A stretch of DNA of 64,000 nucleotides from assembly GCA_964400125.1 (NCBI GenBank), contig CAYNSR010000003.1, positions 1 through 64,000 of the forward strand, written 5' to 3'. The stretch comes from Micavibrio sp964400125. GTDB lineage: Bacteria; Pseudomonadota; Alphaproteobacteria; Micavibrionales; Micavibrionaceae. Below the pieces are notes generated by a model. It ran no database searches and had not been told where the DNA came from. It saw only the letters and a list, made by a program, of their open reading frames with translations. The translations under genes were made by a program, and so were the position numbers. The number at the start of each line of letters is the position of its first letter. Position 1 is the stretch's first letter. Positions 40,429 through 48,622 of the stretch are shown here, piece after piece.

Positions 40429-41751
40429 ATGACCCCAGCCGCCCGCATCAAAGCCGTTCTCGATATTCTTGAAAAATGCCGCGCCAGCCCCGTGCCGCTG
40501 GATGCGACGGTGGGCGACTATATGCGGCATCGCCGCTATATCGGCTCGAAGGATCGCGCAGAGATTGCCGAACGCACCTATAGTATCGCCCGCACCCATG
40601 CCCGTCTAGGCTGGTGGATCGGTTGCCTCGGGATCGAAGATACCCCGCGCACGCGCATCATTGCCCATGTCATGTTGCAGGACCAAATCTCGTTAAGACG
40701 ACTGGAGGACCTTTTCGATGGCGGAAAATTCAGCGCCGCGCCGCTGAGCGTGGCTGAAATCGAATTCGCCAAATCGCTCGAAGGCAAAGACCCCGAGCCG
40801 CACGATATGGACCTTGCCGTGCGGGTCGAATGCCCGCCGCAACATCACGCTGCCCTGCAAACCCTGTTCGGCGAATCTTTCCGCGACGAAATGTCGGCGA
40901 TGCTGCACCCCGCCCCGTTGGATCTGCGGGTCAATTTTCTGGCGCTGAGCCGCGAGGAAGCGGCGCAGTCTTTGGCCGCAGATCATGTCCTGAGTGACCC
41001 GACGCCGTATTCGCCATGGGGCCTGCGGGTGCGCGGCAAGGCGTTTTTGTCGGACACCAAAGCCTTCACCAAGGGCCATGTCGAAATTCAGGATGAAGGT
41101 TCCCAGATGATCGCCTGGGCCTGCGGGGTTGAACCCGGCATGCAGGTTCTGGATTATTGCGCGGGCGCAGGTGGAAAGACACTGGCGCTGGCCGGAGCGA
41201 TGGGGCGCAAGGGCCGCATCGTCGCCATGGATATCGACGGCGGACGACTGGAAAAAGCCCGCCCGCGTTTCCGCCGCGCCCATGCCCACGACAATATCGA
41301 GGTACGCGCGCTTTCCGATGACAAACAACGCAAATGGCTGAAACGCCAGAAACAGACCTTTGATGTCGTCCTGACCGATGTGCCGTGCAGCGGCACAGGA
41401 ACATGGCGCAGAAACCCCGATACGCGCTGGCGTGATTACGGCCCCGGCCTCGACGCCTTGCTGCCGGTGCAGGCGGAGATTCTTGAAAAAGTCGCCAGAT
41501 GCGTCAAACCCGGCGGCAAGCTCGTCTACGCGACCTGTTCGTTGCTGCCGCAGGAAAATGAAGAGCAGATTGAAAAATTTCTCGGCAACCATCCGGAATT
41601 TTCAGTGCTGCCGGTGAACAGCCTGAAGGGCGACGATTCCATCGGCACACGTTTTATGCGCCTGTCGCCATACCGACACAATACCGACGGCTTCTTCGCT
41701 GCCATCTTGCTGCGCGATCCATCGTCGGGGGACGAAACGCCTACCCTGTAA
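40429..41751 (+). CDS. RsmB/NOP2-type RNA cytosine-C5 methyltransferase
   Basis: A 440-residue SAM-dependent m5C methyltransferase. Motif I is VLDYCAGAGGKTLALAGAMG. The release Cys is in VVLTDVPCSGTGTWRRNPDT and the catalytic Cys in KLVYATCSLLPQENEEQIEK, both present. The N-terminal 100 residues are helical (VGDYMRHRRYIGSKDRAEIA) and differ from the NusB domain of the second homologue at 62498. Alphaproteobacteria often encode two such enzymes; the rRNA or tRNA position modified by this one is unknown. Its 3' end overlaps the convergent hypothetical gene by 11 bases. Confidence 0.9.
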   Translation: MTPAARIKAVLDILEKCRASPVPLDATVGDYMRHRRYIGSKDRAEIAERTYSIARTHARLGWWIGCLGIEDTPRTRIIAHVMLQDQISLRRLEDLFDGGKFSAAPLSVAEIEFAKSLEGKDPEPHDMDLAVRVECPPQHHAALQTLFGESFRDEMSAMLHPAPLDLRVNFLALSREEAAQSLAADHVLSDPTPYSPWGLRVRGKAFLSDTKAFTKGHVEIQDEGSQMIAWACGVEPGMQVLDYCAGAGGKTLALAGAMGRKGRIVAMDIDGGRLEKARPRFRRAHAHDNIEVRALSDDKQRKWLKRQKQTFDVVLTDVPCSGTGTWRRNPDTRWRDYGPGLDALLPVQAEILEKVARCVKPGGKLVYATCSLLPQENEEQIEKFLGNHPEFSVLPVNSLKGDDSIGTRFMRLSPYRHNTDGFFAAILLRDPSSGDETPTL

Positions 41752-42193
41752 ATGTCGCGGAACGGTGAAAGCGCGCCGCAGCCAGTTTTTCCTGCAAGGA
41801 AATGCGTGCCTCCTCAAGCAGGCCGGGCAAAGACGGAGCATTCTCCGCCGCAGCGGTAAAAGACGCACCAAAACGCCCGGTACTCACTTCCAGCGTCCGG
41901 TCGGCAGCATCCCCGAGATCAATGTGGTTCCGGCGACCTTTTTGGATTGCGTGTTGCGGCGCTTCCGGGTTGTTCCACAGGACATAGGTGGTCCTGCCGC
42001 TTTTCAATGTAAAATATTCGCTGATATGGCCCTGTGCCGGTTTATGTACGGCCTCGGCCAGATCAACTTTGGTCCCGTTGATGCGCAAATCCGCCTTGTC
42101 GAGATTCTGGCCCGTCAGGTGCAGAAATTGCCGTGGCCGGATCAGGTCGGCCAATGCGCTTATTCCACTTTTTAACAATTTAATCAAAGACAT
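41741..42193 (-). CDS. Hypothetical protein
   Basis: A 150-residue soluble protein that I do not recognise. The N-terminus is basic and amphipathic (MSLIKLLKSGISALADLI). The rest is mixed, with possible strands (ADLRINGTKVDLAEA, RTTYVLWNNP) and an Ala-rich helical end (EEARISLQEKLAAARFH). GAGGTG precedes ATG 42193 with suitable spacing. It converges on and overlaps the methyltransferase 3' end. Confidence 0.6.
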   Translation of the reverse strand: MSLIKLLKSGISALADLIRPRQFLHLTGQNLDKADLRINGTKVDLAEAVHKPAQGHISEYFTLKSGRTTYVLWNNPEAPQHAIQKGRRNHIDLGDAADRTLEVSTGRFGASFTAAAENAPSLPGLLEEARISLQEKLAAARFHRSATFTG

Positions 42194-42294
42194 GGTACAC
42201 CTCTAACCGTTATATTCGCGCTTATTTTTTATGACAATACGCACCCTGCGGCGTTTTCGCAAGAAAAACCTGTGCGCCGTGGGAGCAATTGCCC

Positions 42295-43269
42295 CTACAC
42301 ACCGTTATAGAGCCGCACCTGCCCCGCTTCCACCAGCCGCGCCCATTCCTGCTGCGCCCGGTTGGCAAACGGGGTGAGGTGCAAGAAACGCAAGGCGCTG
42401 TCAGGGTGGGTATAGGGCCGCGTCCCGATGACGCGAAACAGGGCCGCATTCCCGATCCCCGGCGCATCCTCCGGCATCTCGTGCGTCAGGGGCGCATCCG
42501 TGATGCGGATCCAATGCGTGACATTCGCCCATTGCGCCTCGGCATAGGCCAGCGGCCCGATGGTTTGTGCCGTCGTGTACAAGGATGCCCCGCGCAGATC
42601 CCATGGCGTCGGGTCGGCGGCGGCTTGCTGCATACGGCAAAGATTTTGAATAGCGGCGACCTCCGCACCCGGCCCGTCGCCTGCGGCAATCCTGTCCCCT
42701 GCCTGCACCGCCGCCCTTGCATTGCGCAGCGCCGCCCGCACATTTTCCGGTATGTCGGCCAAGGCCATCTCGCGACAACGGATCATCCCGGTGCCGGGGG
42801 GGGTTAAAAAATCGCGCTGATACGCCCCGTCGTCAAATCCGGCCACATCGCGAGTCTCCTCGTAGCTTGCGCCATAGACAACCGTAAACCGCCCCGGCAG
42901 CAGCAACCCGTCCTGCAACAGGTTGCGCGCCAGAATTTCCAGTTTGGCATGGCAGGCCGGGCAGGGTTCGGCGTTACAGACCAGATAAAGATTTGCACGC
43001 TCCGAACCCGTTCCGCGCAAGGCATCGCGCAATTTTTCCTGATGCGCGGGGGCAATGGCCTGATCCTCGGCATGGGCGGTCGGCAAGGCGGTTTTCAGGA
43101 CAGCATTGCCGCACGGCCCGGCAATGTTTTGCCATGTTCCATCCCCGAAATCCTGAAGGTAAACCGCCGCCGCAAACGGCCCGCCATTGCGGTTTTGCAC
43201 ATTTGCCAGCGCCGCCGCATCGCAAAGATCGAGAAAACCGCGCAGCGTATCGTGGAGATGATCCGTCAT
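42295..43269 (-). CDS. Cytidine-deaminase-fold protein with second degenerate domain
   Basis: A 324-residue protein. The N-terminal domain (about residues 10-150) has the zinc deaminase motifs HAE (LPTAHAEDQAIAP) and PCxxC (CNAEPCPACHAKLEI), and so looks catalytic. The C-terminal domain (about 185-280) appears to repeat the fold in degenerate form: AEVAAIQNLCR instead of HAE, and TAQTIGPLAYAEAQW instead of PCxxC. That resembles tandem deaminases where one domain keeps activity. The substrate (nucleoside, base or tRNA) cannot be told. GAAGGGA lies ten bases before ATG 43269. Confidence 0.75.
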   Translation of the reverse strand: MTDHLHDTLRGFLDLCDAAALANVQNRNGGPFAAAVYLQDFGDGTWQNIAGPCGNAVLKTALPTAHAEDQAIAPAHQEKLRDALRGTGSERANLYLVCNAEPCPACHAKLEILARNLLQDGLLLPGRFTVVYGASYEETRDVAGFDDGAYQRDFLTPPGTGMIRCREMALADIPENVRAALRNARAAVQAGDRIAAGDGPGAEVAAIQNLCRMQQAAADPTPWDLRGASLYTTAQTIGPLAYAEAQWANVTHWIRITDAPLTHEMPEDAPGIGNAALFRVIGTRPYTHPDSALRFLHLTPFANRAQQEWARLVEAGQVRLYNGV

Positions 43270-43403
43270 GGTGACTGTTCCCTTCTTTATATCTTCCCGC
43301 CTGCACCCTGCCTGAAACGGGTGGATTTTCCAAGAAAAACCATGCCGTTTACAAGACAGGCAGCAAGGCTGCAATCCCTTGAAAGCACAGGTAAAATACG
43401 CGA

Positions 43404-44156
43404 ATGATTGACAGACCCGTCAAAGCGGATCATCCTGTGCCTGAACATGATGGTATAATTATGACAATATCAATGCCCGATCTTACACCCTTGCAGGGCC
43501 GCGATGCCGGACAGGCCGGACAGTATTTTCTGGCCCATGGCTACAAGCCGGTCAATTCCCGCCCTGATTGCCGGATATTCCGCGATCCCGGCGCGACCCA
43601 TCTGGTGCATTTGTCTTCCCTACCGGCGCTGGGCCGCGACTTCAGCGCAGCCTGCAGTGCGGCACCGGAAAATCCGCATCTGCCAAAAATCCTCGAAGAA
43701 CACGCCCTCGGCCCGGCATTGTATCTCCGCGTCAGCGAAAATCTTCTGTCCTGCAAGGATTTCCCGGCAGATACGCGGCAAACCGTCTGCGGTCTCGCCC
43801 GGGCGTTTTCATCCCTGTTCGAAGGCGACGACATACATGTCAATGTTCACCCTTTGCTACGCGACAGTCTCCCCTTGCGCGAGGCGGTACGCCGGGTCAT
43901 TGCCTGTGGTGAAAGTTTAAGCAACCCCGCCCGGCCCGATGCCGTGGCGGTGCGGATTGAACGGCGCGGCCATAGTATCCTGTTCCGCCCCGACACCAAC
44001 GAACCTGTTTTCGCTAGCCCGCTTGTCCCGGCATCCGGGTCGCCCAAGGCCACTTATCGCCGCCTGCAACTGATCCGCACCCGTTTTTCCGATGAGGAAA
44101 TGGCGCGCCCGGATTCGCGCTACTGGCCCAAAATCCCGAAATGCGACATCGCGTAA
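43404..44156 (+). CDS. Hypothetical protein upstream of guaA
   Basis: A 250-residue protein that I do not recognise. No signal peptide or membrane helix is present. It is rich in Arg/Asp/Pro. Segments such as LHEEHALGPALYL-like helices (ILEEHALGPALYLRVSENLL), VRRVIACGESLSNPARPDAV and LQLIRTRFSDEEMARPDSRY suggest a folded soluble protein. Two starts are possible (43404 and 43461), neither with a good ribosome site. GC and codon use match the neighbours. It is divergent from the deaminase gene. Confidence 0.6.
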   Translation: MIDRPVKADHPVPEHDGIIMTISMPDLTPLQGRDAGQAGQYFLAHGYKPVNSRPDCRIFRDPGATHLVHLSSLPALGRDFSAACSAAPENPHLPKILEEHALGPALYLRVSENLLSCKDFPADTRQTVCGLARAFSSLFEGDDIHVNVHPLLRDSLPLREAVRRVIACGESLSNPARPDAVAVRIERRGHSILFRPDTNEPVFASPLVPASGSPKATYRRLQLIRTRFSDEEMARPDSRYWPKIPKCDIA

Positions 44157-44173
44157 TTTTTCGCGTTTTTCCA

Positions 44174-44202
44174 TTGGCGGCATAGTCAATCTGCCCTATT
44201 CT
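44174..44202 (+). promoter_or_regulatory. guaA promoter, probably leaderless
   Basis: TTGGCG (44174-44179) and TATTCT (44197-44202) are 17 bp apart. ATG 44209 begins six bases after the -10, with no ribosome site between, so the mRNA would begin at the start codon, as inferred for polA. Confidence 0.45.
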
Positions 44203-44208
44203 TCCGCC

Positions 44209-45816
44209 ATGCAACATTCTCATTCCACACCGCAAGCGCCCGCCCCGCACCCCCGTCATGATCGCATCCTGATCCTCGATTTCGGGTCGCAGGTGACGCA
44301 ACTGATCGCCCGGCGCGTCCGTGAAAGCGGCACTTATTGCGAAATCTGGCCCTTCAACGCCGCGCCCGATGACCGCATCCGCGCCTATAACCCCAAGGGC
44401 ATTATCCTGTCCGGCGGCCCGGCTTCCGTCACGGAATGCGAATCGCCACGCGCTCCGGCGATTGTGTTTGCGCTCGGCGTTCCGGTCTTTGGCATCTGCT
44501 ACGGCCAGCAAACCATGGTCGAACAGCTCGGCGGCACGGTGGAATCCGGCCATGCCCGCGAATTTGGCCGCGCCTATGTCGATGTCAGGGACAGCAGCCC
44601 CATCACCGCCGATCTGTGGACCCCCGGTGCGCATGAACAGGTGTGGATGAGCCATGGGGACCGCGTCACGCAACTGCCAGAAGGCTTTCGCGTGATCGGC
44701 ACCTCGGAAGGTGCGCCCTATGCCTTTATCGCCAATGACGCCAAAAAATTCTACGGCGTCCAGTTCCACCCCGAAGTGGTCCACACCCCGCACGGCGCGA
44801 TTTTGTTGCGCAATTTCACGAAGCATATCTGCGGTTGCGGCGGCGACTGGACCATGGCGGCCTTCCGTGCCGAAGCGATTGCTAAAATCCGCAAACAGGT
44901 GGGAACATCGCGCGTGATCTGCGGCCTGTCCGGCGGCGTCGATTCCTCCGTCACGGCCATACTGCTGCACGAAGCCATCGGCGACAGGCTGACATGCATC
45001 TATGTCGATACCGGGCTGATGCGCACGGGCGAAAGCGAACAGGTCGTGACCATGTTCCGCGATCACTACAATATTCCCCTGATCCACGAAGATGCCGGGG
45101 AGAAATTTCTTGGCGCGCTCGATGGCGTCACCGACCCGGAAATCAAGCGCAAGGCCATCGGCGCGTTATTTATCGAGGTGTTCGAGGATATCGCAAACCG
45201 CGTCGCCGGGGATAAAAAGGATGTCGCCTTCCTCGCGCAAGGCACGCTCTACCCCGATGTAATTGAATCCGTCTCCTTTATCGGCGGGCCCAGCGTCACC
45301 ATCAAATCCCACCATAATGTCGGCGGCCTGCCTGACCGGATGAATTTGAAACTGGTCGAACCTTTACGCGAATTGTTCAAGGACGAAGTCCGCGCACTGG
45401 GCCGCGAACTCGGCATGCCGGAAGATTTCATCCGCCGCCACCCCTTCCCCGGCCCCGGCCTTGCCATCCGGATTCCGGGCGCAATCACCCGCGAAAAACT
45501 CGCCATCCTGCGCCGCGCCGATGCGATCTATCTCGAAGAAATCCGCAATGCCGGATTATACGATGCCATCTGGCAGGCCTTCGCCGTCCTCCTGCCCGTG
45601 CAAAGCGTCGGCGTCATGGGCGACGCCCGCAGCTACGATGCCGTCTGCGCTCTGCGCGCGGTCACCTCCACCGACGGCATGACCGCCGACTACTACCATT
45701 TCGACCACGAATTCCTGGGCCGCGTCGCCACCCGCATCATCAACGAAGTGCGCGGGATCGGGCGGGTGGTGTACGACATTACCAGCAAGCCACCGGGGAC
45801 GATTGAGTGGGAGTGA
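44209..45816 (+). CDS. guaA: GMP synthase (glutamine-hydrolysing)
   Basis: A 535-residue enzyme that aminates XMP to GMP. The amidotransferase domain has the nucleophile Cys in VFGICYGQQTMVEQLGG and the His/Glu in FYGVQFHPEVVHTPHG. The synthetase P-loop-like motif is ICGLSGGVDSSVTAILLHEA. The C-terminal dimerisation domain ends in RVVYDITSKPPGTIEWE, the canonical end. Residues 1-17 are a His/Pro-rich extension. ATG 44209 is chosen because the upstream frame overlaps the preceding gene and a promoter is placed just before it. Confidence 0.97.
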   Translation: MQHSHSTPQAPAPHPRHDRILILDFGSQVTQLIARRVRESGTYCEIWPFNAAPDDRIRAYNPKGIILSGGPASVTECESPRAPAIVFALGVPVFGICYGQQTMVEQLGGTVESGHAREFGRAYVDVRDSSPITADLWTPGAHEQVWMSHGDRVTQLPEGFRVIGTSEGAPYAFIANDAKKFYGVQFHPEVVHTPHGAILLRNFTKHICGCGGDWTMAAFRAEAIAKIRKQVGTSRVICGLSGGVDSSVTAILLHEAIGDRLTCIYVDTGLMRTGESEQVVTMFRDHYNIPLIHEDAGEKFLGALDGVTDPEIKRKAIGALFIEVFEDIANRVAGDKKDVAFLAQGTLYPDVIESVSFIGGPSVTIKSHHNVGGLPDRMNLKLVEPLRELFKDEVRALGRELGMPEDFIRRHPFPGPGLAIRIPGAITREKLAILRRADAIYLEEIRNAGLYDAIWQAFAVLLPVQSVGVMGDARSYDAVCALRAVTSTDGMTADYYHFDHEFLGRVATRIINEVRGIGRVVYDITSKPPGTIEWE

Positions 45817-45820
45817 GAAT

Positions 45821-46210
45821 ATGAATGAGGATCAATTAGAAGAAATCGTGTCCCGAATTTCTACGGAAATAATTCACACGGCATCATCTCATCTCGATTT
45901 TAAGGTTGCCCTTGTTGGCTTGATAGGTGTGATTACTGGCATACTCGGACAAGGGGTGATCGAATGGCTCCGTGGCTGCCCGAAGAGAAAGCTTGATAAG
46001 CAGCGCGAGAGCCTTCTGCAATGCCTACTGAAGGACACCAAGAAGCACGAATGGAGAGACCTTGAAACTCTTTCCAAGGTTATTGGCGCAGATCAGGCTG
46101 AAACGACACGACTTCTCATTAAGATAGGCGCAAGAGGCTCAACCGGAGAAAAAAATGTTTGGGCCCTAATAGAGAAAAAACCACTTGATTCTCTTGAAAC
46201 GGATTCATAG
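45821..46210 (+). CDS. Hypothetical protein with one membrane segment
   Basis: A 129-residue protein beginning four bases after guaA. GGAG precedes ATG 45821. Residues 26-50 form one hydrophobic segment (FKVALVGLIGVITGILGQGV). The C-terminal half (RDLETLSKVIGADQAETTRL, then LIKIGARGSTGEKNVWAL) looks like a helix-turn-helix or winged-helix fold. It is clearly AT-richer than guaA. It could be a signal-relay or antitoxin-like protein, but no family is recognised. A palindromic repeat follows directly. Confidence 0.65.
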   Translation: MNEDQLEEIVSRISTEIIHTASSHLDFKVALVGLIGVITGILGQGVIEWLRGCPKRKLDKQRESLLQCLLKDTKKHEWRDLETLSKVIGADQAETTRLLIKIGARGSTGEKNVWALIEKKPLDSLETDS

Positions 46211-46214
46211 TAGT

Positions 46215-46260
46215 TGTCATTCCGGCGCAGGCCGGAATCCATGGACCCCGGCCTGCGCCA
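46215..46260. repeat. Intergenic palindromic repeat with nested inverted repeats
   Basis: TGTCATTCCGG opens the element. A perfect 12-bp inverted repeat follows (GGCGCAGGCCGG at 46224-46235; CCGGCCTGCGCC at 46248-46259), and ATTCCGG/CCGGAAT overlaps it as a smaller hairpin. The loop contains CCATGG. It resembles the widespread GTCATTCC-type intergenic repeats and shares its first 10 bases with the element at 35644. Confidence 0.65.
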
Positions 46261-46378
46261 TGGTGATGCGGGGCTCAAGAACCGATATTGCACGATAAAG
46301 ACGCCAAAAACCGCACCCGCCGCACCATAACTTGACTTTTTTAGTCCAAAACGCCATAAACGAGGCCATTCGCACCAA

Positions 46379-46454
46379 GGCGGTGTAGCTCAGCCGGTAG
46401 AGCAGAGGAATCATAATCCTTGTGTCGGGGGTTCAAGTCCCTCCACCGCCACCA
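46379..46454 (+). tRNA. tRNA-Met (anticodon CAT), probably elongator
   Basis: A 76-nt tRNA with encoded CCA. Acceptor GGCGGTG pairs with CACCGCC; the D-arm AGCTCAGCCGGTAGAGCA and T-loop GTTCAAGTC are standard. The anticodon loop reads ATCATAA, giving CAT. The full Watson-Crick first acceptor pair (G-C) excludes an initiator tRNA. A tRNA-Ile2 with modified C cannot be fully excluded, but the sequence matches alphaproteobacterial elongator tRNA-Met. Confidence 0.93.
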
Positions 46455-46479
46455 ATTCTTTCTATAAAATCAGAGAGTT

Positions 46480-46516
46480 ACAGACAGGGCCCCTTTGGGG
46501 CGAAGGCTGTTTTTTA
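46480..46516 (+). terminator. Terminator of tRNA-Met
   Basis: ACAG and GCCCC on the left pair with GGGGC and CTGT on the right, with unpaired AGG-type bases between the two stems, followed by TTTTTTAT. It begins about 27 bases after the tRNA. Confidence 0.6.
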
Positions 46517-46653
46517 TCCGGGGTAACACAGGGGTAACAGTTAATTATTTCCCGTTACAGACAGGCATGCGCCCCCATTTCAAAACATAATCCCAGATCA
46601 ATTGCCGCTCGACTAAATAAATAAATGGCGTGAGATAAGGTTCATCTATACCC

Positions 46654-47169
46654 CTATTTATGAAGCTTCTCGCGTACGAGTGAAGGATTTCCGCAACTTA
46701 AAAAATAATCCCAGAAAAATCCCTCTTCTGCGGCCTTTGATTTTTCTGGGTTTTTTAATTCATTTTCTACATAGAAGATAAAATCTTCTGCCGCCTTTTT
46801 CGTAGAAACAAGGCCAGATTTGCAAGAGCTGCCAAAAATCTCAAGCATTGCATCCATAGTCTGGTTGCCAGAACCTTCGTAAACATCGAGTTCTTCACTG
46901 GGCCCTGCAGCAGAAATAGGTATAAAAGGCATAAGAAAAATAATGAACGATGTTCTGTAGCCTTTCAGGTACATACCGCAAGGCGTATTTTCAAAATTCT
47001 GTTGCTCAAGATCGTTTTTACAAATCTCATACAATTGGGCATCATCTTTAATTCTCTTTTGGGTTTTTATTTCCTGCCCCGTTGCTTGTTTGCTGGCCAT
47101 GGGTACACATGCCACAAGTAAAAGGCTGCATATTATGATAAAAAATTTTCTACTCACAAAATCCTTCAT
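46654..47169 (-). CDS. Lipoprotein, possibly Rap1a/Tai-like
   Basis: A 171-residue exported lipoprotein. The N-terminus MKDFVSRKFFIIICSLLLVA ends in a lipobox (LLVAC). The mature part has Cys/Gly landmarks: ICKNDLEQQ, then CGMYLKGYRTSFIIF, SSCKSGLVSTKKAAEDFIFY and EGFFWDYFLSCG. The order (helix, CGxYLxGY, C-G-VS-xxA, final C-G) recalls Rap1a/Tai proteins, some of which are immunity proteins against type VI amidase effectors. That link is tentative; no effector is seen. GAGGGA precedes ATG 47169. The gene is AT-rich and lies in the patch behind tRNA-Met. Confidence 0.55.
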   Translation of the reverse strand: MKDFVSRKFFIIICSLLLVACVPMASKQATGQEIKTQKRIKDDAQLYEICKNDLEQQNFENTPCGMYLKGYRTSFIIFLMPFIPISAAGPSEELDVYEGSGNQTMDAMLEIFGSSCKSGLVSTKKAAEDFIFYVENELKNPEKSKAAEEGFFWDYFLSCGNPSLVREKLHK

Positions 47170-47330
47170 TTTTTCCCTCATCAATCAGGTTGTTTCCTGA
47201 TCGGTATTGTATAGTACCCCTGATTCTCAATGGATTGATGAGCCACCTTTTCCTCGTCCAAGCGCTATGATTCTGATGAGATCGTCGGCCAGATCGTTTT
47301 ATCTTTGATGCATTCCAGCAGATCGTGGGA

Positions 47331-47966
47331 TTAAACAGCAAGCCTTGGTAAAGTTCTTAATGCGTCTGGTGCAACATAACAGCCAAGAAACCTCTCGTAT
47401 CCACGTTGTGCAGCATCAGCAAACATAGCCGCGGCATTATTGTCTCCCTGAACAATAATGTCTGGATTTCCTTCTGCTGGCTTCCCGGCAATAACAATAT
47501 CCCTTGAGTTGGGGACCTTGCGCAGAGCATAAAAATGAAAGTCCCTCTGCCATTCTTCGTCTAACAAGAGTTCCCCTACAAAAGCAAATACAGGCGCACC
47601 TCTGTGGTCAACGGTATCCTGAAAAGATGACCCCAAGAAATGCAAACCATCCTCTATCAGGGATACATGCAGAGATTCCGCAAGATCATCTACTGTCATA
47701 AAATTTAATCTTGAAACAGTATTGGCAATTTCCCCGGGATGTAGATTGCTGTCAGTTCTGCGGTCCAGCGCGAAGTTATAGCACCTGTTTCTTGGAATAT
47801 TACTCCATGACTCAAGACAAAACGGAGGAATATAATTTAGATGAATTCTGCCCTCGGGCTCAAGGACGTGAGCCCGGATAAAATCAAGGCTCATGTCCAA
47901 AACACGGGCAGCCCGATCAAAATCTGAAACAATGCCCGCCATGGGATCAATTGATCCTAATATCAT
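47331..47966 (-). CDS. Hypothetical protein in the tRNA-Met accessory patch
   Basis: A 211-residue soluble protein that I do not recognise. No signal peptide or membrane segment is present. It contains LEPEGRIHLNYIPPFCLESW and FADAAQRGYERFLGCYVAPD, without known motifs. It is AT-richer than the housekeeping genes and has a weak ribosome site. It lies upstream of the lipoprotein gene in the same orientation, 161 bases away, and may share a transcript. Likely acquired DNA. Confidence 0.6.
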   Translation of the reverse strand: MILGSIDPMAGIVSDFDRAARVLDMSLDFIRAHVLEPEGRIHLNYIPPFCLESWSNIPRNRCYNFALDRRTDSNLHPGEIANTVSRLNFMTVDDLAESLHVSLIEDGLHFLGSSFQDTVDHRGAPVFAFVGELLLDEEWQRDFHFYALRKVPNSRDIVIAGKPAEGNPDIIVQGDNNAAAMFADAAQRGYERFLGCYVAPDALRTLPRLAV

Positions 47967-48124
47967 ATTTGATTATCTAAGGTGGTCCTTACGTTTTTAT
48001 CATTGGAGAACATTGATGTAAAATTGAATCTGCCTTTCCCTTTTAAAACAAGTCTTTACCATTCACAGAAACCCATATTGAAATGATTGAGACGGCAAAT
48101 AACGCGGGCCGACCCTCGCAACGC

Positions 48125-48544
48125 TCAATACCGCGGATCGCCGGGGCCGAACAGGTCGACGAGGTTTTTGACCTCGGTGCGCATGGCCGCCATAAAGGGG
48201 TAAAAATTGCTGTCCACGGCCAATAACTGGTGGCGGGCGCGGCCATGGTATTCGAAATATTTTCCGGTGCGGATTTTCTGGATTTCGAACAGGGTGTAAT
48301 ACGGGTCGGCCACCGCGAAGGCGCGGAACAGGAAACCATCGCCATAGGGCTGCAAACTCATTTTCAGGACCAGCCCGGCATCGCGCGCCGCCGCGAACAG
48401 ATCCATCACGGCCATGTATTCCGATGGACAAATTCCATCCGGCCCGTCGCCGTCATCGCCGCCACCGGCATATTCCCGGGCGGACCGCCCTTCTCGTCTT
48501 AACTGACGGATCAAGTCGATTGATACGACCTTCCCCATCGGCAT
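48125..48544 (-). CDS. Hypothetical protein
   Basis: A 139-residue soluble protein. After MPMGKVVSIDLIRQLRREGR comes an acidic/Gly linker (AGGGDDGDGPDG) and a conserved-looking domain (EYMAVMDLFAAARDAGLVLK, then YYTLFEIQKIRTGKYFEYHG). GGAAAGGGAG precedes the start; GTG 48547 is one codon upstream of the chosen ATG. GC is similar to the chromosome, unlike the two genes downstream. The family is not recognised. Confidence 0.65.
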   Translation of the reverse strand: MPMGKVVSIDLIRQLRREGRSAREYAGGGDDGDGPDGICPSEYMAVMDLFAAARDAGLVLKMSLQPYGDGFLFRAFAVADPYYTLFEIQKIRTGKYFEYHGRARHQLLAVDSNFYPFMAAMRTEVKNLVDLFGPGDPRY

Positions 48545-48622
48545 CACGCTCCCTTTCCTCTATTGTGCCTGAAAATGGCGGCAGAATAAAGGATTATGAA
48601 TAATATGTTCTGTTGCGTGGCG

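Noticed and set aside
46455..46653. Integrase relic directly after tRNA-Met
   Set aside because: Translating both strands gives no tyrosine-recombinase motif, and no copy of the tRNA 3' end was found downstream.
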